DNA of 64,000 nt, from the NCBI RefSeq assembly GCF_022809115.1, contig NZ_JALGBH010000002.1:124001-188000 (forward strand), in the 5' to 3' direction. Below the pieces are notes generated by a model. That model saw only the letters and a program-made list of their open reading frames with translations. It was not told where the DNA came from and did not search any database. This document shows positions 33,682-43,817 of the stretch, piece after piece. Position numbers and translations under genes: made by a program. The DNA comes from Pedobacter montanisoli. GTDB taxonomy: Bacteria; Bacteroidota; Bacteroidia; Sphingobacteriales; Sphingobacteriaceae. Each line of letters opens with the position of its first letter. Positions within the stretch are counted from its first letter, which is position 1.

Positions 33682-33709
33682 AGATAAAATTAAAGCGATA
33701 AAGAACGAA

Positions 33710-34126
33710 TTACTTTTGTGGCATTCTGCTGAAATCCATATACAGGATATTCCACTTATGTCCGTCGAGGTCGGTAAAACCACCACCATACATCCAACCT
33801 TGTTGTTCGGCAACTTTTGCAAACACCTTTCCGCCTGCTTTTTCTGCCTTTTCTAAAAGTTCATTTACTTCTTCAGTACTTTCGGCATCAATAGAAATCA
33901 GCATTTCTAGGCTATCGCTTACATCTGCAACAGCATAAGGCGTAAAGCTTTGAAACACATCTTTCCTGAACAGATTTACAATAAAATTCTTGCTGCCAAT
34001 TTTAAAAGAAACCATTACTTCGCTATTTGGCGCATGCGTATTAACTTCAAAACCAATTGCTTTAAAAAAAATAGTAGATTGCTGTACATCGCTTACAGGT
34101 AAATTAAGCCAGATCTCTTTGGTCAT
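33710..34126 (-). CDS. VOC family protein
   Basis: 138 residues with two paired beta-alpha-beta-beta-beta modules (LNLPVSDVQQSTIFFKAIGF; then VNELLEKAEKAGGKVFAKVAEQQGWMYGGGFTDLDGHKWNILYMD). The C-terminal GFTDLDGHKWNI is a VOC metal-site signature found in the PhnB/glyoxalase-like group. The reaction is unknown. Adjacent to DUF1003 on the same strand (28 bp). Confidence 0.85.
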   Translation of the reverse strand: MTKEIWLNLPVSDVQQSTIFFKAIGFEVNTHAPNSEVMVSFKIGSKNFIVNLFRKDVFQSFTPYAVADVSDSLEMLISIDAESTEEVNELLEKAEKAGGKVFAKVAEQQGWMYGGGFTDLDGHKWNILYMDFSRMPQK

Positions 34127-34263
34127 AATATATTAGAGTTGATTGTACGTGAAGTTACAAAACTAATCGGGTATAAAATAGCCTTGAATTCAAAACTCAT
34201 CTATCAAGATAAATTGAAAATCGGATTTTTGGCCCTTAGAGTTTCCTGTTAAAAAGAAGATGC

Positions 34264-34839
34264 TCAGATTAAATTATGGTAACAAGCTCTGCAACGAGGC
34301 TCATAACTGTCTTTTTCGCCCAGTAATACCTTTGCTTCACTGGCAACGGTTCTGTATGAATAAACCGCAGGGCTACCACATTGCATGCATACGGCATTTA
34401 CCTTGGTAACATGTTCTGCTATAGCCATTAAATTAGGCATTGGGCCAAAGGGCTTGCCCTGAAAATCCATATCTAATCCGGCAACAATAACTCTTATGCC
34501 TTTTAAAGCAAGTTTGTTGCAAACTTCGGGTAACTCATCATCAAAGAACTGCGCTTCGTCAATGCCTACTACCTGTGTATTGGTGCCTAATAATAATATT
34601 GCTGCAGAACTTTCTATCGGTGTAGATTGTATGGAATTTAAATCGTGAGATACTACGGCTGTTTCATCATAACGGGTATCTGTTTTTGGCTTAAAAATTT
34701 CTACGTTTAGTTTGGCAATCTGGGCTCTTTTTAATCTCCTGATCAATTCTTCGGTTTTACCCGAGAACATAGAACCACAAATAACCTCTATACTTCCGCT
34801 AAATTCACCTCTTCTGAAATTTCTCTCGCTAAATAACAT
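34264..34839 (-). CDS. tdk: thymidine kinase
   Basis: Start chosen at 34839 because a perfect -7 element lies at 34858-34865, downstream of the alternative start at 34905. 191 residues: P-loop GSMFSGKT (22-29), the DEAQFF box, thymidine lasso region [18 protein letters not shown], and zinc-binding cysteine pairs CMQC and CRAC. Type II enzyme of pyrimidine salvage: it phosphorylates thymidine with ATP. Its length equals the family norm with this start. Confidence 0.94.
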   Translation of the reverse strand: MLFSERNFRRGEFSGSIEVICGSMFSGKTEELIRRLKRAQIAKLNVEIFKPKTDTRYDETAVVSHDLNSIQSTPIESSAAILLLGTNTQVVGIDEAQFFDDELPEVCNKLALKGIRVIVAGLDMDFQGKPFGPMPNLMAIAEHVTKVNAVCMQCGSPAVYSYRTVASEAKVLLGEKDSYEPRCRACYHNLI

Positions 34840-34857
34840 TTGTAACCGTATTTTAGC

Positions 34858-34865
34858 CAAATATA
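34858..34865 (-). promoter_or_regulatory. -7 element of tdk
   Basis: TATATTTG on the minus strand, perfect TAnnTTTG, 18 nt upstream of the ATG at 34839. Confidence 0.55.
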
Positions 34866-34933
34866 AGGGAATTTTATAGTATTTTTGGTTATCATTTACC
34901 AACATAAAGCTTCAATTTTTTCGTTACTTAGTT

Positions 34934-35965
34934 ATGATGAAACAGGAATCTCTTTTCAAAAAATTAGGAACCATAGTTACCGAGTTAAATGAGCATTACC
35001 AGTATCTGGCTCAAAATCCACAGCAGATTAATGAATTAGAGCTTGAGTTATTGCAGGCCAATGCTAATTTTCTGGTTGATCATATTCAGATTGTAAAAAA
35101 AATGATCGTTAAGGAAAACACGGTCAACACAGAACATGAAGAGAAAGAAGAGCCAAAGGAAGAAATTCTGAATGTACCCGTTCAGCCTGTATTAACTGAA
35201 GATGAACCTGTAGAAGAAAAAACAGATGCTGTAAAATATACAAGTGCAGAAGAACAGGAAGATATTCATATTGTAGATGAAGAACCTGTATTTGAAAAAG
35301 AGATTTTTAGCTTAGAAACCGAGCCGGAAAAAACATTTGAGTTTGTATTAAATACAGAGTACAGTGCGGATGATAAATTTGATTTTGAAGAAAAAAATGC
35401 AGACGAATTATTTGACAGGGCGCTGAGTGAAGAAGAGCAAAAAATATTAGAGCAGAAGAAAAAAGTCAAAGAAAACTTAATCAGAAATACAGAAGAACTG
35501 GAAGAAGACGAAATTGGACCAGAACCTTTCCTGATTAAAGAAGAAGAACCAATTGTAATACCTGTGGAGGAGGAACAACCGCAAGCACTAACGGAATTAA
35601 CCGTACAGGTAGAAAAAACAGAAATAGAAATTCCAGTACAGCAAGAAGATTACAGGCCTACTTTAAATGATATGCTGGCCAGTAAAGGTAGTGCAAGTAT
35701 AAACAACAGCCAGCAAAATTTAAATCCAATAGCAGACCTTAAACAAGGTATAAGCTTAAATGACAAATTATTGTTTATTAAAGATCTGTTTAACGGTTAC
35801 AATTTAGCTTATGCTGAAGCTATTGAACTGGCTAACAAACTTCCTGATTTTGAAGCCGCAGACCAGTTTTTTAAAGTAAATTATGCCGCTAAAAATAACT
35901 GGGCAGATAAACAATCTACAGTAGATAAATTTTACAATGTGCTTAACCAGCGGTTTAAGCAATAG
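34934..35965 (+). CDS. acidic low-complexity hypothetical protein
   Basis: 343 residues. A helical N-terminus (about 1-62, LNEHYQYLAQNPQQINELELELLQANANFLVDHIQIVKK) is followed by about 180 residues dominated by Glu, Val and Pro (probably disordered). A conserved-looking C-terminal helical domain begins near 262 (NPIADLKQGISLNDKLLFIKDLFNGYNLAYAEAIELANKL) and ends FYNVLNQRFKQ. There is no signal peptide, so it is cytoplasmic. It resembles uncharacterised Sphingobacteriaceae proteins with the same C-terminal block; function unknown. Starts at 34934 or 34937. Confidence 0.7.
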   Translation: MMKQESLFKKLGTIVTELNEHYQYLAQNPQQINELELELLQANANFLVDHIQIVKKMIVKENTVNTEHEEKEEPKEEILNVPVQPVLTEDEPVEEKTDAVKYTSAEEQEDIHIVDEEPVFEKEIFSLETEPEKTFEFVLNTEYSADDKFDFEEKNADELFDRALSEEEQKILEQKKKVKENLIRNTEELEEDEIGPEPFLIKEEEPIVIPVEEEQPQALTELTVQVEKTEIEIPVQQEDYRPTLNDMLASKGSASINNSQQNLNPIADLKQGISLNDKLLFIKDLFNGYNLAYAEAIELANKLPDFEAADQFFKVNYAAKNNWADKQSTVDKFYNVLNQRFKQ

Positions 35966-35983
35966 CTAATTCAAATTTTACAG

Positions 35984-36454
35984 ATGTTGGTTAAACAGAT
36001 AGCAAAGCATTTTAATGATGTTCATTTTGGTGGTAATTGGACTACTGTTAACCTCAAAAATCTGTTGGCCGATGTAACCTGGCAGGAAGCAACCACAGAA
36101 CTTTATCAGCTAAATACCATAGCTGTATTGGTTTTTCATATGAATTACTATGTAAGTGCGGTGTTAAAGGTTTTACAGGGTAAGCCCTTAAATGCCAGCG
36201 ATCAATACAGTTTTGATCTTGAACCTGTAACCAATGAAGAGCAATGGCAGGCCTTGATAAATAAAGCTTTAACAGAAGCAGCTTTGTTTACTCGTGAGTT
36301 TGAGAATTTACCCGAAGAACAATTGCTGGAAGATTTTACTGATCCAAAATATGGTAATTACTATCGTAACCTTTCCGGCATTATTGAACATACCCATTAC
36401 CATTTAGGACAAATTGCACTGATTAAGAAAATAATTCGTGCAACGGCTGGTTAA
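35984..36454 (+). CDS. DinB-like superfamily protein
   Basis: 156 residues, four-helix bundle. Histidines in the usual metal positions are visible: VFHMNYY (about residue 52) and the pair in IIEHTHYHLGQIALIKK (about 135-139). DinB/YfiT-like proteins bind divalent metal and include thiol transferases; no substrate can be named. It follows the acidic protein by 18 bp and its stop overlaps that of rodA (convergent) by 4 bp. Confidence 0.8.
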   Translation: MLVKQIAKHFNDVHFGGNWTTVNLKNLLADVTWQEATTELYQLNTIAVLVFHMNYYVSAVLKVLQGKPLNASDQYSFDLEPVTNEEQWQALINKALTEAALFTREFENLPEEQLLEDFTDPKYGNYYRNLSGIIEHTHYHLGQIALIKKIIRATAG

Positions 36455-37716
36455 ATAAAGCCCATCCTGTTCGAGTCCAGTTTAAGAAAGATGAACAGAA
36501 GAACTGTAAAACTCCATAAAGACGAACCCCCATAACTGATAAAAGGAAGAGGAATACCTATTACCGGCATAATGCCCGTGGCCATACCTATGTTAATGAA
36601 AACGTGGAAAAAAATGATGCAGGCTAAAGAATAGCCATATACTCTTGAAAAGGTAGAACGTTGTCTCTCAGCCATATTTATAATGCGCAAAAGCAGAAAA
36701 GCATATAAAATAATAACCGTTGTGCAACCTACAAAACCCCATTCTTCACCCACGGTAGAAAAAATAAAATCGGTACTTTGTTCTGGAACATAGCCATATT
36801 TGGTTTGGGTACCTTGCAAATAACCACGCCCGGTTACCTGTCCGGCTCCGATAGCAATCTTGGATTGTCTCACATTATATCCAGCCCCTCGGTTATCGGT
36901 TTTTAAACCTAAATTAACTTCTATACGTGTACGCTGATGCGGTTGCAATACATTTTCAAACACGAATTTAGCCACAAAAAGATAACCTATAGAAGCTACA
37001 GTGATGATTGCTATGAGGATGATTTTCTGTATTTTTTTACGGTATAAGAAAATAAAGGCAATGCCAATAACCAGAATACTGATGATTAGCGTAACTTGGC
37101 TTATGTATAAGTTGAGGATAAAGAGCAATACCATTACCCAAAAAATAACCAGTAGATACCCTGGTAATCCTTCTCTATATAAAGGAAACATAAAAGATAA
37201 AAATACCAAAGTAGAACCTGCATCAGGCTGAAGCATAATGAGTCCCATAGGCAAGGCTATAATTGCAACACAGACTACTATAGATTTGAAAGAAGTAAGC
37301 TTGGGGTTAAAAGTATTGATATATCTTGCTAACAACAAAGCCGTACCAAATTTTGCAAATTCTGAGGGTTGCAGCCTGAACGTACCTATGGGTATCCATG
37401 CCTGATTACCACCCACGTTACGCCCTACAACAAGCACCGTAATTAAAAGCAGAATGGTAATGCCATAAACTATAGGAGCAAATATGCTGAAGAACTTAGA
37501 CTCGAGCAGTAAAATAACAAAGCCTAAAATAAGACCAGAAATGATAAAAATTAATTGTTTACCATCAACTGCGGTAAAACTAAAAGAAAAAGCTTTATCA
37601 GGATTGTAAACGGCAGAGTGAATATTAACCCAGCCTATGGTGCACAAAGCCATATATATCAATATGGTAATCCAATCTACTTTAAAGAAGAATCTGTTAC
37701 TTTGTTGCTGTTGCAT
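36451..37716 (-). CDS. rodA: rod-shape SEDS glycosyltransferase RodA
   Basis: 421 residues, about ten membrane helices with SEDS signatures: WIPIGTFRLQPSEFAKFGTALLLARYI, LIMLQPDAGSTLVF, and the C-terminal IPVIGIPLPFISYGGSSLWS (here MPVIGIPLPFISYGGSS). It polymerises glycan strands of the lateral wall together with PBP2. The start overlaps the end of mrdA by 20 bp; it is the last gene of the mre cluster. Confidence 0.95.
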   Translation of the reverse strand: MQQQQSNRFFFKVDWITILIYMALCTIGWVNIHSAVYNPDKAFSFSFTAVDGKQLIFIISGLILGFVILLLESKFFSIFAPIVYGITILLLITVLVVGRNVGGNQAWIPIGTFRLQPSEFAKFGTALLLARYINTFNPKLTSFKSIVVCVAIIALPMGLIMLQPDAGSTLVFLSFMFPLYREGLPGYLLVIFWVMVLLFILNLYISQVTLIISILVIGIAFIFLYRKKIQKIILIAIITVASIGYLFVAKFVFENVLQPHQRTRIEVNLGLKTDNRGAGYNVRQSKIAIGAGQVTGRGYLQGTQTKYGYVPEQSTDFIFSTVGEEWGFVGCTTVIILYAFLLLRIINMAERQRSTFSRVYGYSLACIIFFHVFINIGMATGIMPVIGIPLPFISYGGSSLWSFTVLLFIFLKLDSNRMGFI

Positions 37717-39682
37717 TTGCTTTAGGTTCTACTGCTGTTTTATTAAAGGTATGCTGATTTATTTTTGGTTTAATCGGTAATTCGCGTTTTGTGGTATCAG
37801 TAGCCTGATTTAAACTATCGGTTTTTAATTTAGGCTTAGCAATATTCTCTTTTAACTGAGGCAATAAATTTGCAGCCTTGTATTGGTCTATGGTGGCACC
37901 GTTAATACGACGACCCATTAAAGTATCTGTTAAATATTTTTCGGTAATAAAACTGGCGATAGGAGCGGCGTAAGCACCCCCATAACCACCATTCTCTATA
38001 ATTACAGCAATCGCAATCTTAGGGTTTTCGCGTGGAGCAAAACCAATAAATACAGAGTGATTTTTACCTTGGTTATTTTGTACGGTTCCTGTCTTGCCGC
38101 ACATTAAGATATTGGGTATTTGAGATTCTTTAGCTGTACCTATAGAACTGTTTACGGCATCCTGCATCCCGTCTATTACAGGTTCAAAATGTCGGGCATC
38201 TATACCTGCATAATGTTTTTCTTTGTATTTAGGGTCTATATGTTTGTCATTACCGATGCCTTTTACCACGTGTGGTTTAATATAATACCCTCTATTAGCA
38301 ATAATAGCCATAATATTGGCCATTTGTAAAGGTGTAGTACTAATCTCACCTTGTCCAATGGCTACTGAAAGAATAGTGGTATAACCCCAGTATTTTCCGT
38401 GACGTTTGGTATTATCTTCTGCAGTAAAGAGCTTATAAGAGCTTTCCCCCGGAAAATCGATACCTAAAGTATCTCCAATTCCAAATTTTCTTACTTTGTT
38501 TTGCCACTCATCATAAGTAGCATGTTGTTTCTTTAAACCATTTTTAGTCATCATTTTGGCAAAAATGGAATAGAAATAAGTATTACATGAACGGGCTATA
38601 CCTCTTCTTAACGAGATGTCTCCGTCAATATGTTCACATTTAAATTTACGGTTACCTGCCCAGTAATATCCGGGACAATTAAAAGTAGTGTTAGGATCTA
38701 TAGCACCTTCCTGTAAAGCAATAAGCGCATCCAAAGGTTTAAATGCCGAACCCGGTGAATAACGCCCACGCAAAGGGCGGTTAAAGAATGGCTTATAACG
38801 GTTGGCAAATAAACTTTTGTAACTATCGTTTGTTCCTTTACCCACCATTTTATTAGGATCGTAACCAGGACTACTTACAAAAGCTAGAATTTCTCCGGTA
38901 GAAGGTTCAATGGCTACCACGCTGCCCACTTTATTGGCTAACAATTCTTCGCCTAATTTTTGAATTCTGCTATCTATTGTGGTAATGATCTGACTTCCGG
39001 CAACGGCAAGAGAATCAAATTTACCATCTGCATAACTTCCTTGCGGAACGTTATGTACGTTATAAAGCATGTTGATGATGCCTTTTTTACCTCTCAGATC
39101 TGTTTCGTATTGTTTTTCAAGCCCTGTTCTACCAATATAATCGCCTAATTTATAATAACCTTGGTATTTTTCAATCTCATTGTTGTTTACTTCTCTGATG
39201 TAACCCAAAAATTGTCCGGCAATGCTATCCGGATAGTATCTTATAGTTCTTTTTTGTACGTAAAAGCCCTTGTAGTTAAACATTTTTTCCTGCAAGGTTG
39301 CATAGGTTTCTACAGATAGTAATTTCTGAAAAATAAATGCCTGATTACGGGAATGAACCACTGCCTTATGGAATTTTTCCCTGAACTCTTCCATAGTGAT
39401 ACCAATGATATTGCAAAGCGAAAGAGTATCAAATGGTTTTACCTGGTTAGGAGTAACCATTAAATCATACGTAGGCTGATTTTGTGCTAAAACTTTGTTA
39501 TTCCTATCGTAAATAACACCCCGTGCAGGGTAGATAGATATTTTTCTTAAAGCATTGCTGTTTGCACTCAGAAAATATTTATCGCTAAGTACCTGCATAT
39601 AAAAAAGCTTGCCTATTAAAATAAGCGAAAGCAAGATGAACAGGCCTTGAATAATATATTTCCGGTTAAACAGTTGATCCAT
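37697..39682 (-). CDS. mrdA: penicillin-binding protein 2
   Basis: 661 residues. One N-terminal membrane anchor, the PBP dimerisation domain (IYPARGVIYDRNNKVLAQNQPTYDL), then the transpeptidase with SPGSAFKPLDAL (nucleophile S-x-x-K), RSCNTYF (SxN) and CGKTGTVQN (KTG). The C-terminal 60 residues are Lys/Thr/Asn-rich and probably disordered. It cross-links peptidoglycan in cell elongation as the partner of RodA. It overlaps mreD by one base. Confidence 0.95.
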   Translation of the reverse strand: MDQLFNRKYIIQGLFILLSLILIGKLFYMQVLSDKYFLSANSNALRKISIYPARGVIYDRNNKVLAQNQPTYDLMVTPNQVKPFDTLSLCNIIGITMEEFREKFHKAVVHSRNQAFIFQKLLSVETYATLQEKMFNYKGFYVQKRTIRYYPDSIAGQFLGYIREVNNNEIEKYQGYYKLGDYIGRTGLEKQYETDLRGKKGIINMLYNVHNVPQGSYADGKFDSLAVAGSQIITTIDSRIQKLGEELLANKVGSVVAIEPSTGEILAFVSSPGYDPNKMVGKGTNDSYKSLFANRYKPFFNRPLRGRYSPGSAFKPLDALIALQEGAIDPNTTFNCPGYYWAGNRKFKCEHIDGDISLRRGIARSCNTYFYSIFAKMMTKNGLKKQHATYDEWQNKVRKFGIGDTLGIDFPGESSYKLFTAEDNTKRHGKYWGYTTILSVAIGQGEISTTPLQMANIMAIIANRGYYIKPHVVKGIGNDKHIDPKYKEKHYAGIDARHFEPVIDGMQDAVNSSIGTAKESQIPNILMCGKTGTVQNNQGKNHSVFIGFAPRENPKIAIAVIIENGGYGGAYAAPIASFITEKYLTDTLMGRRINGATIDQYKAANLLPQLKENIAKPKLKTDSLNQATDTTKRELPIKPKINQHTFNKTAVEPKANATATK

Positions 39683-40197
39683 TATGCTGACTTTCTATTA
39701 TGGAAAATGAACTCGGTTAACAATACTGTAAACAAAGTAAAAACCATGCTTAATAAAGCTCGTGTTAGTGTATATATAAACTCATTTAGCTTAAAAGCTT
39801 CTAAAAAGAACAATATTATATGGTGGGCAAATATGCATAGGGTTGCATATAAAGTAAACCATTTGAAACCCATATTACCTAAAGAGGGTTCTGGTTCGTC
39901 TATAGAATCGCGATTTAAACTGAGGTTTATAAATGCAATACGCACGTACATTAACGCTACACATGCACTGGTATGTACACCCAGAGTATCATAAAATGCA
40001 TCCAGCGTTAAACCTGTACCAAATGCAATGAGGTAAAGCAAAAAGTTGGGAATACCAAAAGGCAATACCAATAAAAACAACACGTAAAGAAAAGGAGTAG
40101 ACAGATTATAAAATATCACGTTGCGCAGCAGGAAAATTTGCACAAATAAGAGCAAAAACCACCTGATGATATTGTAGAATACAAGTTTACTGTTCAT
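39682..40197 (-). CDS. mreD: rod shape-determining protein MreD
   Basis: 171 residues with five or six membrane helices (IIRWFLLLFVQIFLLRNVIF; PFLYVLFLLVLPFGIPNFLLYLIAFGTGLTLDAFYDTLGVHTSACVALMYVR; WFTLYATLCIFAHHIILFFLEAF; LLSMVFTLFTVLLTEFIF). Divergent in sequence as always for MreD; identified by topology, the LDAFYDTLGVH element and position between mreC and mrdA. Its start overlaps mreC by 11 bp. Confidence 0.88.
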   Translation of the reverse strand: MNSKLVFYNIIRWFLLLFVQIFLLRNVIFYNLSTPFLYVLFLLVLPFGIPNFLLYLIAFGTGLTLDAFYDTLGVHTSACVALMYVRIAFINLSLNRDSIDEPEPSLGNMGFKWFTLYATLCIFAHHIILFFLEAFKLNEFIYTLTRALLSMVFTLFTVLLTEFIFHNRKSA

Positions 40198-41026
40198 TTT
40201 TTGAAGTTTCCTGGAGGTTTTTTATTTCACTACTATATCTGTCTTTAATGATATATACATATTGCAATGTGCTGAAATCATTAAATAAAGCAATTTCAAG
40301 AGTCATAAAACTATCGCCGGTACTGATCTGGGTCTTGCTGATACGACCCACTTCTATTCCTTTAGGAAAACCACCAGCACCTGAAGTAACGATGGTATCA
40401 CCTACATTTACTTTAAAATGATTAGGTATTTCTTTAACATATGCTTTTCTGAAATCGAAATTCTTATCACCCCATACCAAACTGCCGTAAGCATTGTTCT
40501 TCTTTAGCACTACGCTAATGTAAGTATCTTTATTTAGGAGTGTTCTTATCGTAGCAAAATGAGGAGAAACGTCTAATACAAAACCAATCACTCCTTTTTG
40601 TGGCGAAATTACCGCCATGTCTTTTGCAATGCCATCGTTGCTACCCTTGTTAACAGTAATGATGTTATTTGCCAAGTTTATGGAGTTCTTAATCACCATG
40701 GCACTTAATATGGTATACTGCTGATGATTAACTGTATCTTTAATAACCGAAGTCTTGGTACTATCTATACTATTAAAGGTTAAAATTCTGGTTTTGAGCT
40801 GAGCATTTTCAAGTGCCAAACTATCATTAACCTGTCTCAGGTTCAGATACCTTTTAATTACATTAAGCTTGGCATAAGCATTACCTACAACCGAATTGGT
40901 TGAGTTAATGATAACGTTACGTTGATAGGCGTTGTTTTTAAGGGTAAGTACAATACCAATGGTAAAGAATATAATGAAAAGAAAAAATGCGCTATATCTA
41001 TTTATGAAAATCCAAAGGTTACGCAT
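40187..41026 (-). CDS. mreC: rod shape-determining protein MreC
   Basis: 279 residues. One N-terminal membrane helix (YSAFFLFIIFFTIGIVLTL), a coiled coil, and the periplasmic double beta-barrel with NLANNIITVNKGSNDGIAKDMAVISPQKGVIGFV and DTIVTSGAGGFPKGIEVGRI, both family hallmarks. It links MreB inside to PBP2/RodA outside and activates the elongasome. Confidence 0.94.
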   Translation of the reverse strand: MRNLWIFINRYSAFFLFIIFFTIGIVLTLKNNAYQRNVIINSTNSVVGNAYAKLNVIKRYLNLRQVNDSLALENAQLKTRILTFNSIDSTKTSVIKDTVNHQQYTILSAMVIKNSINLANNIITVNKGSNDGIAKDMAVISPQKGVIGFVLDVSPHFATIRTLLNKDTYISVVLKKNNAYGSLVWGDKNFDFRKAYVKEIPNHFKVNVGDTIVTSGAGGFPKGIEVGRISKTQISTGDSFMTLEIALFNDFSTLQYVYIIKDRYSSEIKNLQETSKNEQ

Positions 41027-41089
41027 TTAGGTTTATGTTTATAGGTTTAAAAGATGTAAGGTTTAAACCTTACATCTTTTAAATTCAAA

Positions 41090-42112
41090 TTATTGCATTA
41101 AAAATTTAAAGTTTCCAATGTTCTTAAGAGCTATACCCGTTCCTCTTACTACTGCACGAAGAGGATCTTCGGCCACATGAACAGGTAATTTTGTTTTTGC
41201 AGCGATACGTTTATCCAGTCCTCTTAATAAAGCTCCACCGCCTGTTAAATAAATACCTGTTTGGTAAATATCAGCAGAAAGCTCTGGAGGAGTAATCTCA
41301 AGCGCTTTTAAAATTGCCTCTTCAATTTTAGAAATTGATTTATCTAAGCAGTGCGCAATTTCTGTGTATGAAACCGTGATCTGTTTAGGAACACCTGTCA
41401 TTAAATCTCTTCCCTGTACAGCAAAGTCTGAAGGTGGATCGCTTAACTCAGGTAAAGCAGCACCAACCTCGATTTTAATTTTCTCGGCAGTACGGTCACC
41501 GATCATAATGTTGTGCTGACGACGGATATAATTTACGATGTCAGAGTCAAAGTTATCTCCGGCAACACGGATAGACTGATCACATACAATACCAGATAAA
41601 GCAATAACTGCAATTTCTGTTGTACCACCACCTATATCAATGATCATGTTACCCATTGGCTCTTCTACATCTATTCCAATACCAACGGCCGCTGCCATAG
41701 GCTCATGGATCAGATAAACTTCTTTTGCACCTGCAATTTCTGCACTGTCTCTAACCGCACGTTTTTCCACCTCGGTAATACCAGAAGGGATACAGATTAC
41801 CATTCTTAACGAAGGGAACATCCAGCCTTTGCCACCGTTCAGCATTCTGATCATTCCTTTGATCATGGCCTCAGCAGCATTAAAATCTGCAATTACACCA
41901 TCCTTTAAAGGTCTTACGGTTCTGATATTATCGTGGGTTTTACCTTCCATTTGCATGGCCTGTCTGCCAATGGCGATAATCTTATTAGTTTGTCTGTCAA
42001 AAGCAACAATAGAGGGTTCGTCAACCACTACTTTGTCATTATGTATGATAAGGGTATTCGCAGTTCCTAAATCAATGGCAACTTCCTGCGTAAACCAGTT
42101 AAATAATCCCAT
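41090..42112 (-). CDS. mreB: actin-like rod shape protein MreB
   Basis: 340 residues. Phosphate 1 loop IDLGTANTLI, DRQTNKIIAIGRQA, ICIPSGITEVEKRA, phosphate 2 loop IDIGGGTTEIAVI, and the adenosine region YLTGGGALLRGL. It forms membrane-bound filaments that orient lateral wall synthesis. First gene of mreBCD-mrdA-rodA; a 148-bp gap with an A/T-rich leader separates it from purH, so it may have its own promoter. Confidence 0.97.
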   Translation of the reverse strand: MGLFNWFTQEVAIDLGTANTLIIHNDKVVVDEPSIVAFDRQTNKIIAIGRQAMQMEGKTHDNIRTVRPLKDGVIADFNAAEAMIKGMIRMLNGGKGWMFPSLRMVICIPSGITEVEKRAVRDSAEIAGAKEVYLIHEPMAAAVGIGIDVEEPMGNMIIDIGGGTTEIAVIALSGIVCDQSIRVAGDNFDSDIVNYIRRQHNIMIGDRTAEKIKIEVGAALPELSDPPSDFAVQGRDLMTGVPKQITVSYTEIAHCLDKSISKIEEAILKALEITPPELSADIYQTGIYLTGGGALLRGLDKRIAAKTKLPVHVAEDPLRAVVRGTGIALKNIGNFKFLMQ

Positions 42113-42260
42113 GTAAGGTTTTGTTATTGTATTTTAATTAAACAAATTTCATTATACCTAAAATGTAAAATTAGGTATTTTATTGTATTATGGTATTTTT
42201 TTTCAGGTAAAAAATTGGTTGGGAACCTTTGCTTCCCCGAATAAAATACCTTGCTATATC

Positions 42261-43787
42261 TTAATGCTTAAAGTGTCTTACGCCGGTTGTTACCATTGCA
42301 ATCCCTTTTTCATTGGCTTTATTAACAGAATCAGTATCTTTTATAGAACCGCCCGGTTGTAAAACAGCAGTTATGCCTGCATCAGCCGCTATTTCAACGC
42401 AATCAGGGAAAGGAAAAAATGCATCTGAAGCCATTACTGCACCTTTTACACTAAATCCAAAAGAACCTGCTTTTTCAATAGCCTGTCTCAAAGCATCAAC
42501 TCTCGAAGTTTGTCCAACTCCACTGGCAATTAAAACGTCGTCTTTTACCAAGACAATGGTATTAGATTTGGTGTGCTTTACAATCTTGTTGGCAAAGTGT
42601 AAGTCTTTTAATTCTGCTGCGGTAGGTGCTTTTTGAGTAACTGTGGTCATTTGTTCAGGACCTTCAATAATTAAATCTTTATCCTGTTCAATTACACCGT
42701 TTAATAAAGTTTTAAATTGTTTGCTGCTTAGCTCAACCTCATTACGTTTTAAAATAACCCGGTTTTTCTTTGTTTTAAATAATTCAACAGCAGCTTCTTC
42801 ATAATCAGGTGCAATTAAAACTTCAAAAAATAATTTGTTGATTTCTTCTGCGGTAGCCAAATCTATTTTTCTGTTGGCAATTAATACACCACCAAAAGCA
42901 GATACCGGATCGCAAGCCAGAGCATCTGCCCAGGCTTGTGCTATATTGTTTCTTGAAGCCACACCACAAGCATTGGTGTGTTTTAAAATTGCAAAAGTAG
43001 GCTCTGTAAATTCATCAATTAGACTTACAGCGGCATCTATATCTACAAGATTGTTATAGCTTAATTCTTTGCCATTCAGTTTAGAAAACATTTCATCCAG
43101 ATTGCCATAAAATGAACCTTTCTGGTGAGGGTTTTCTCCATAACGCAAGGTTTGTGCCTGAGCAATACTTTGCTTAAATACGTTTAAAGGTTCTTCCTGA
43201 TTAAAGTAATTGAAAATTGCTGTGTCGTAATGAGAAGAGGTGTGGAAAGCTTTTTGAGCATATGCTTTACGCTGAGCCAGCGTGGTAACACCATTTTGTT
43301 CCTGTAATTGATCTAACAAAGTTGTATAATCATTTTTAGAAGCAATAATTACAACATCGTTAAAATTTTTTGCTGCGGCCCTGATCAATGAGATACCACC
43401 AATATCTATTTTTTCAATAATTTCCTGTTCGGTGCCACCATTTTTTACAGTTTCTTCAAATGGGTAAAGATCTACAATCACCAGGTCAATCTCAGGAATT
43501 TCGTATTGCGCAATCTGCTGCTGATCATCGTTCAGACTTCTGCGATTTAAGATACCGCCAAAAACTTTCGGGTGCAAAGTTTTAACACGGCCACCTAAAA
43601 TAGAAGGGTATCCGGTTAAGTCTTCAACTGCTGTTACAGGGCAACCTAAATCTTTGATAAATTGCTCGGTTCCGCCTGTACTGAAAAGCGTTACGCCCTG
43701 TTTGGCTAAATACTCTACTAATGGTGCTAAACCATCTTTATAATAAACTGAAATTAAAGCGTTTTTGATCTTTACTGATTGGCTCAT
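42261..43787 (-). CDS. purH: bifunctional AICAR transformylase / IMP cyclohydrolase
   Basis: 508 residues. MGS-like IMP cyclohydrolase domain at the N-terminus (LVEYLAKQGVTLFSTGGTEQFIKDLG; TLHPKVFGGILNRR) and the AICAR formyltransferase domain after about 200 (LRYGENPHQKGSFY; AILKHTNACGVA; ASDAFFPFPDCVEIAADAG). It performs the last two steps of de novo IMP synthesis. It is preceded by purN on the same strand with a 144-bp gap containing a -7 element. Confidence 0.97.
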   Translation of the reverse strand: MSQSVKIKNALISVYYKDGLAPLVEYLAKQGVTLFSTGGTEQFIKDLGCPVTAVEDLTGYPSILGGRVKTLHPKVFGGILNRRSLNDDQQQIAQYEIPEIDLVIVDLYPFEETVKNGGTEQEIIEKIDIGGISLIRAAAKNFNDVVIIASKNDYTTLLDQLQEQNGVTTLAQRKAYAQKAFHTSSHYDTAIFNYFNQEEPLNVFKQSIAQAQTLRYGENPHQKGSFYGNLDEMFSKLNGKELSYNNLVDIDAAVSLIDEFTEPTFAILKHTNACGVASRNNIAQAWADALACDPVSAFGGVLIANRKIDLATAEEINKLFFEVLIAPDYEEAAVELFKTKKNRVILKRNEVELSSKQFKTLLNGVIEQDKDLIIEGPEQMTTVTQKAPTAAELKDLHFANKIVKHTKSNTIVLVKDDVLIASGVGQTSRVDALRQAIEKAGSFGFSVKGAVMASDAFFPFPDCVEIAADAGITAVLQPGGSIKDTDSVNKANEKGIAMVTTGVRHFKH

Positions 43788-43809
43788 GGAAGGGTATTTT
43801 TATAAGCCG

Positions 43810-43817
43810 CAAAGGTA
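43810..43817 (-). promoter_or_regulatory. -7 element of purH
   Basis: TACCTTTG on the minus strand, perfect TAnnTTTG, 22 nt before the purH start codon. No clear -33 TTG. Confidence 0.5.

Noticed and set aside
33682..33822. Extended start of the DUF1003 protein
   Set aside because: The extension overlaps the VOC gene on the same strand in another frame and has no family counterpart.
34840..34905. Extended start of thymidine kinase
   Set aside because: A perfect -7 element at 34858-34865 lies inside the extension, and the shorter start gives the normal family length.
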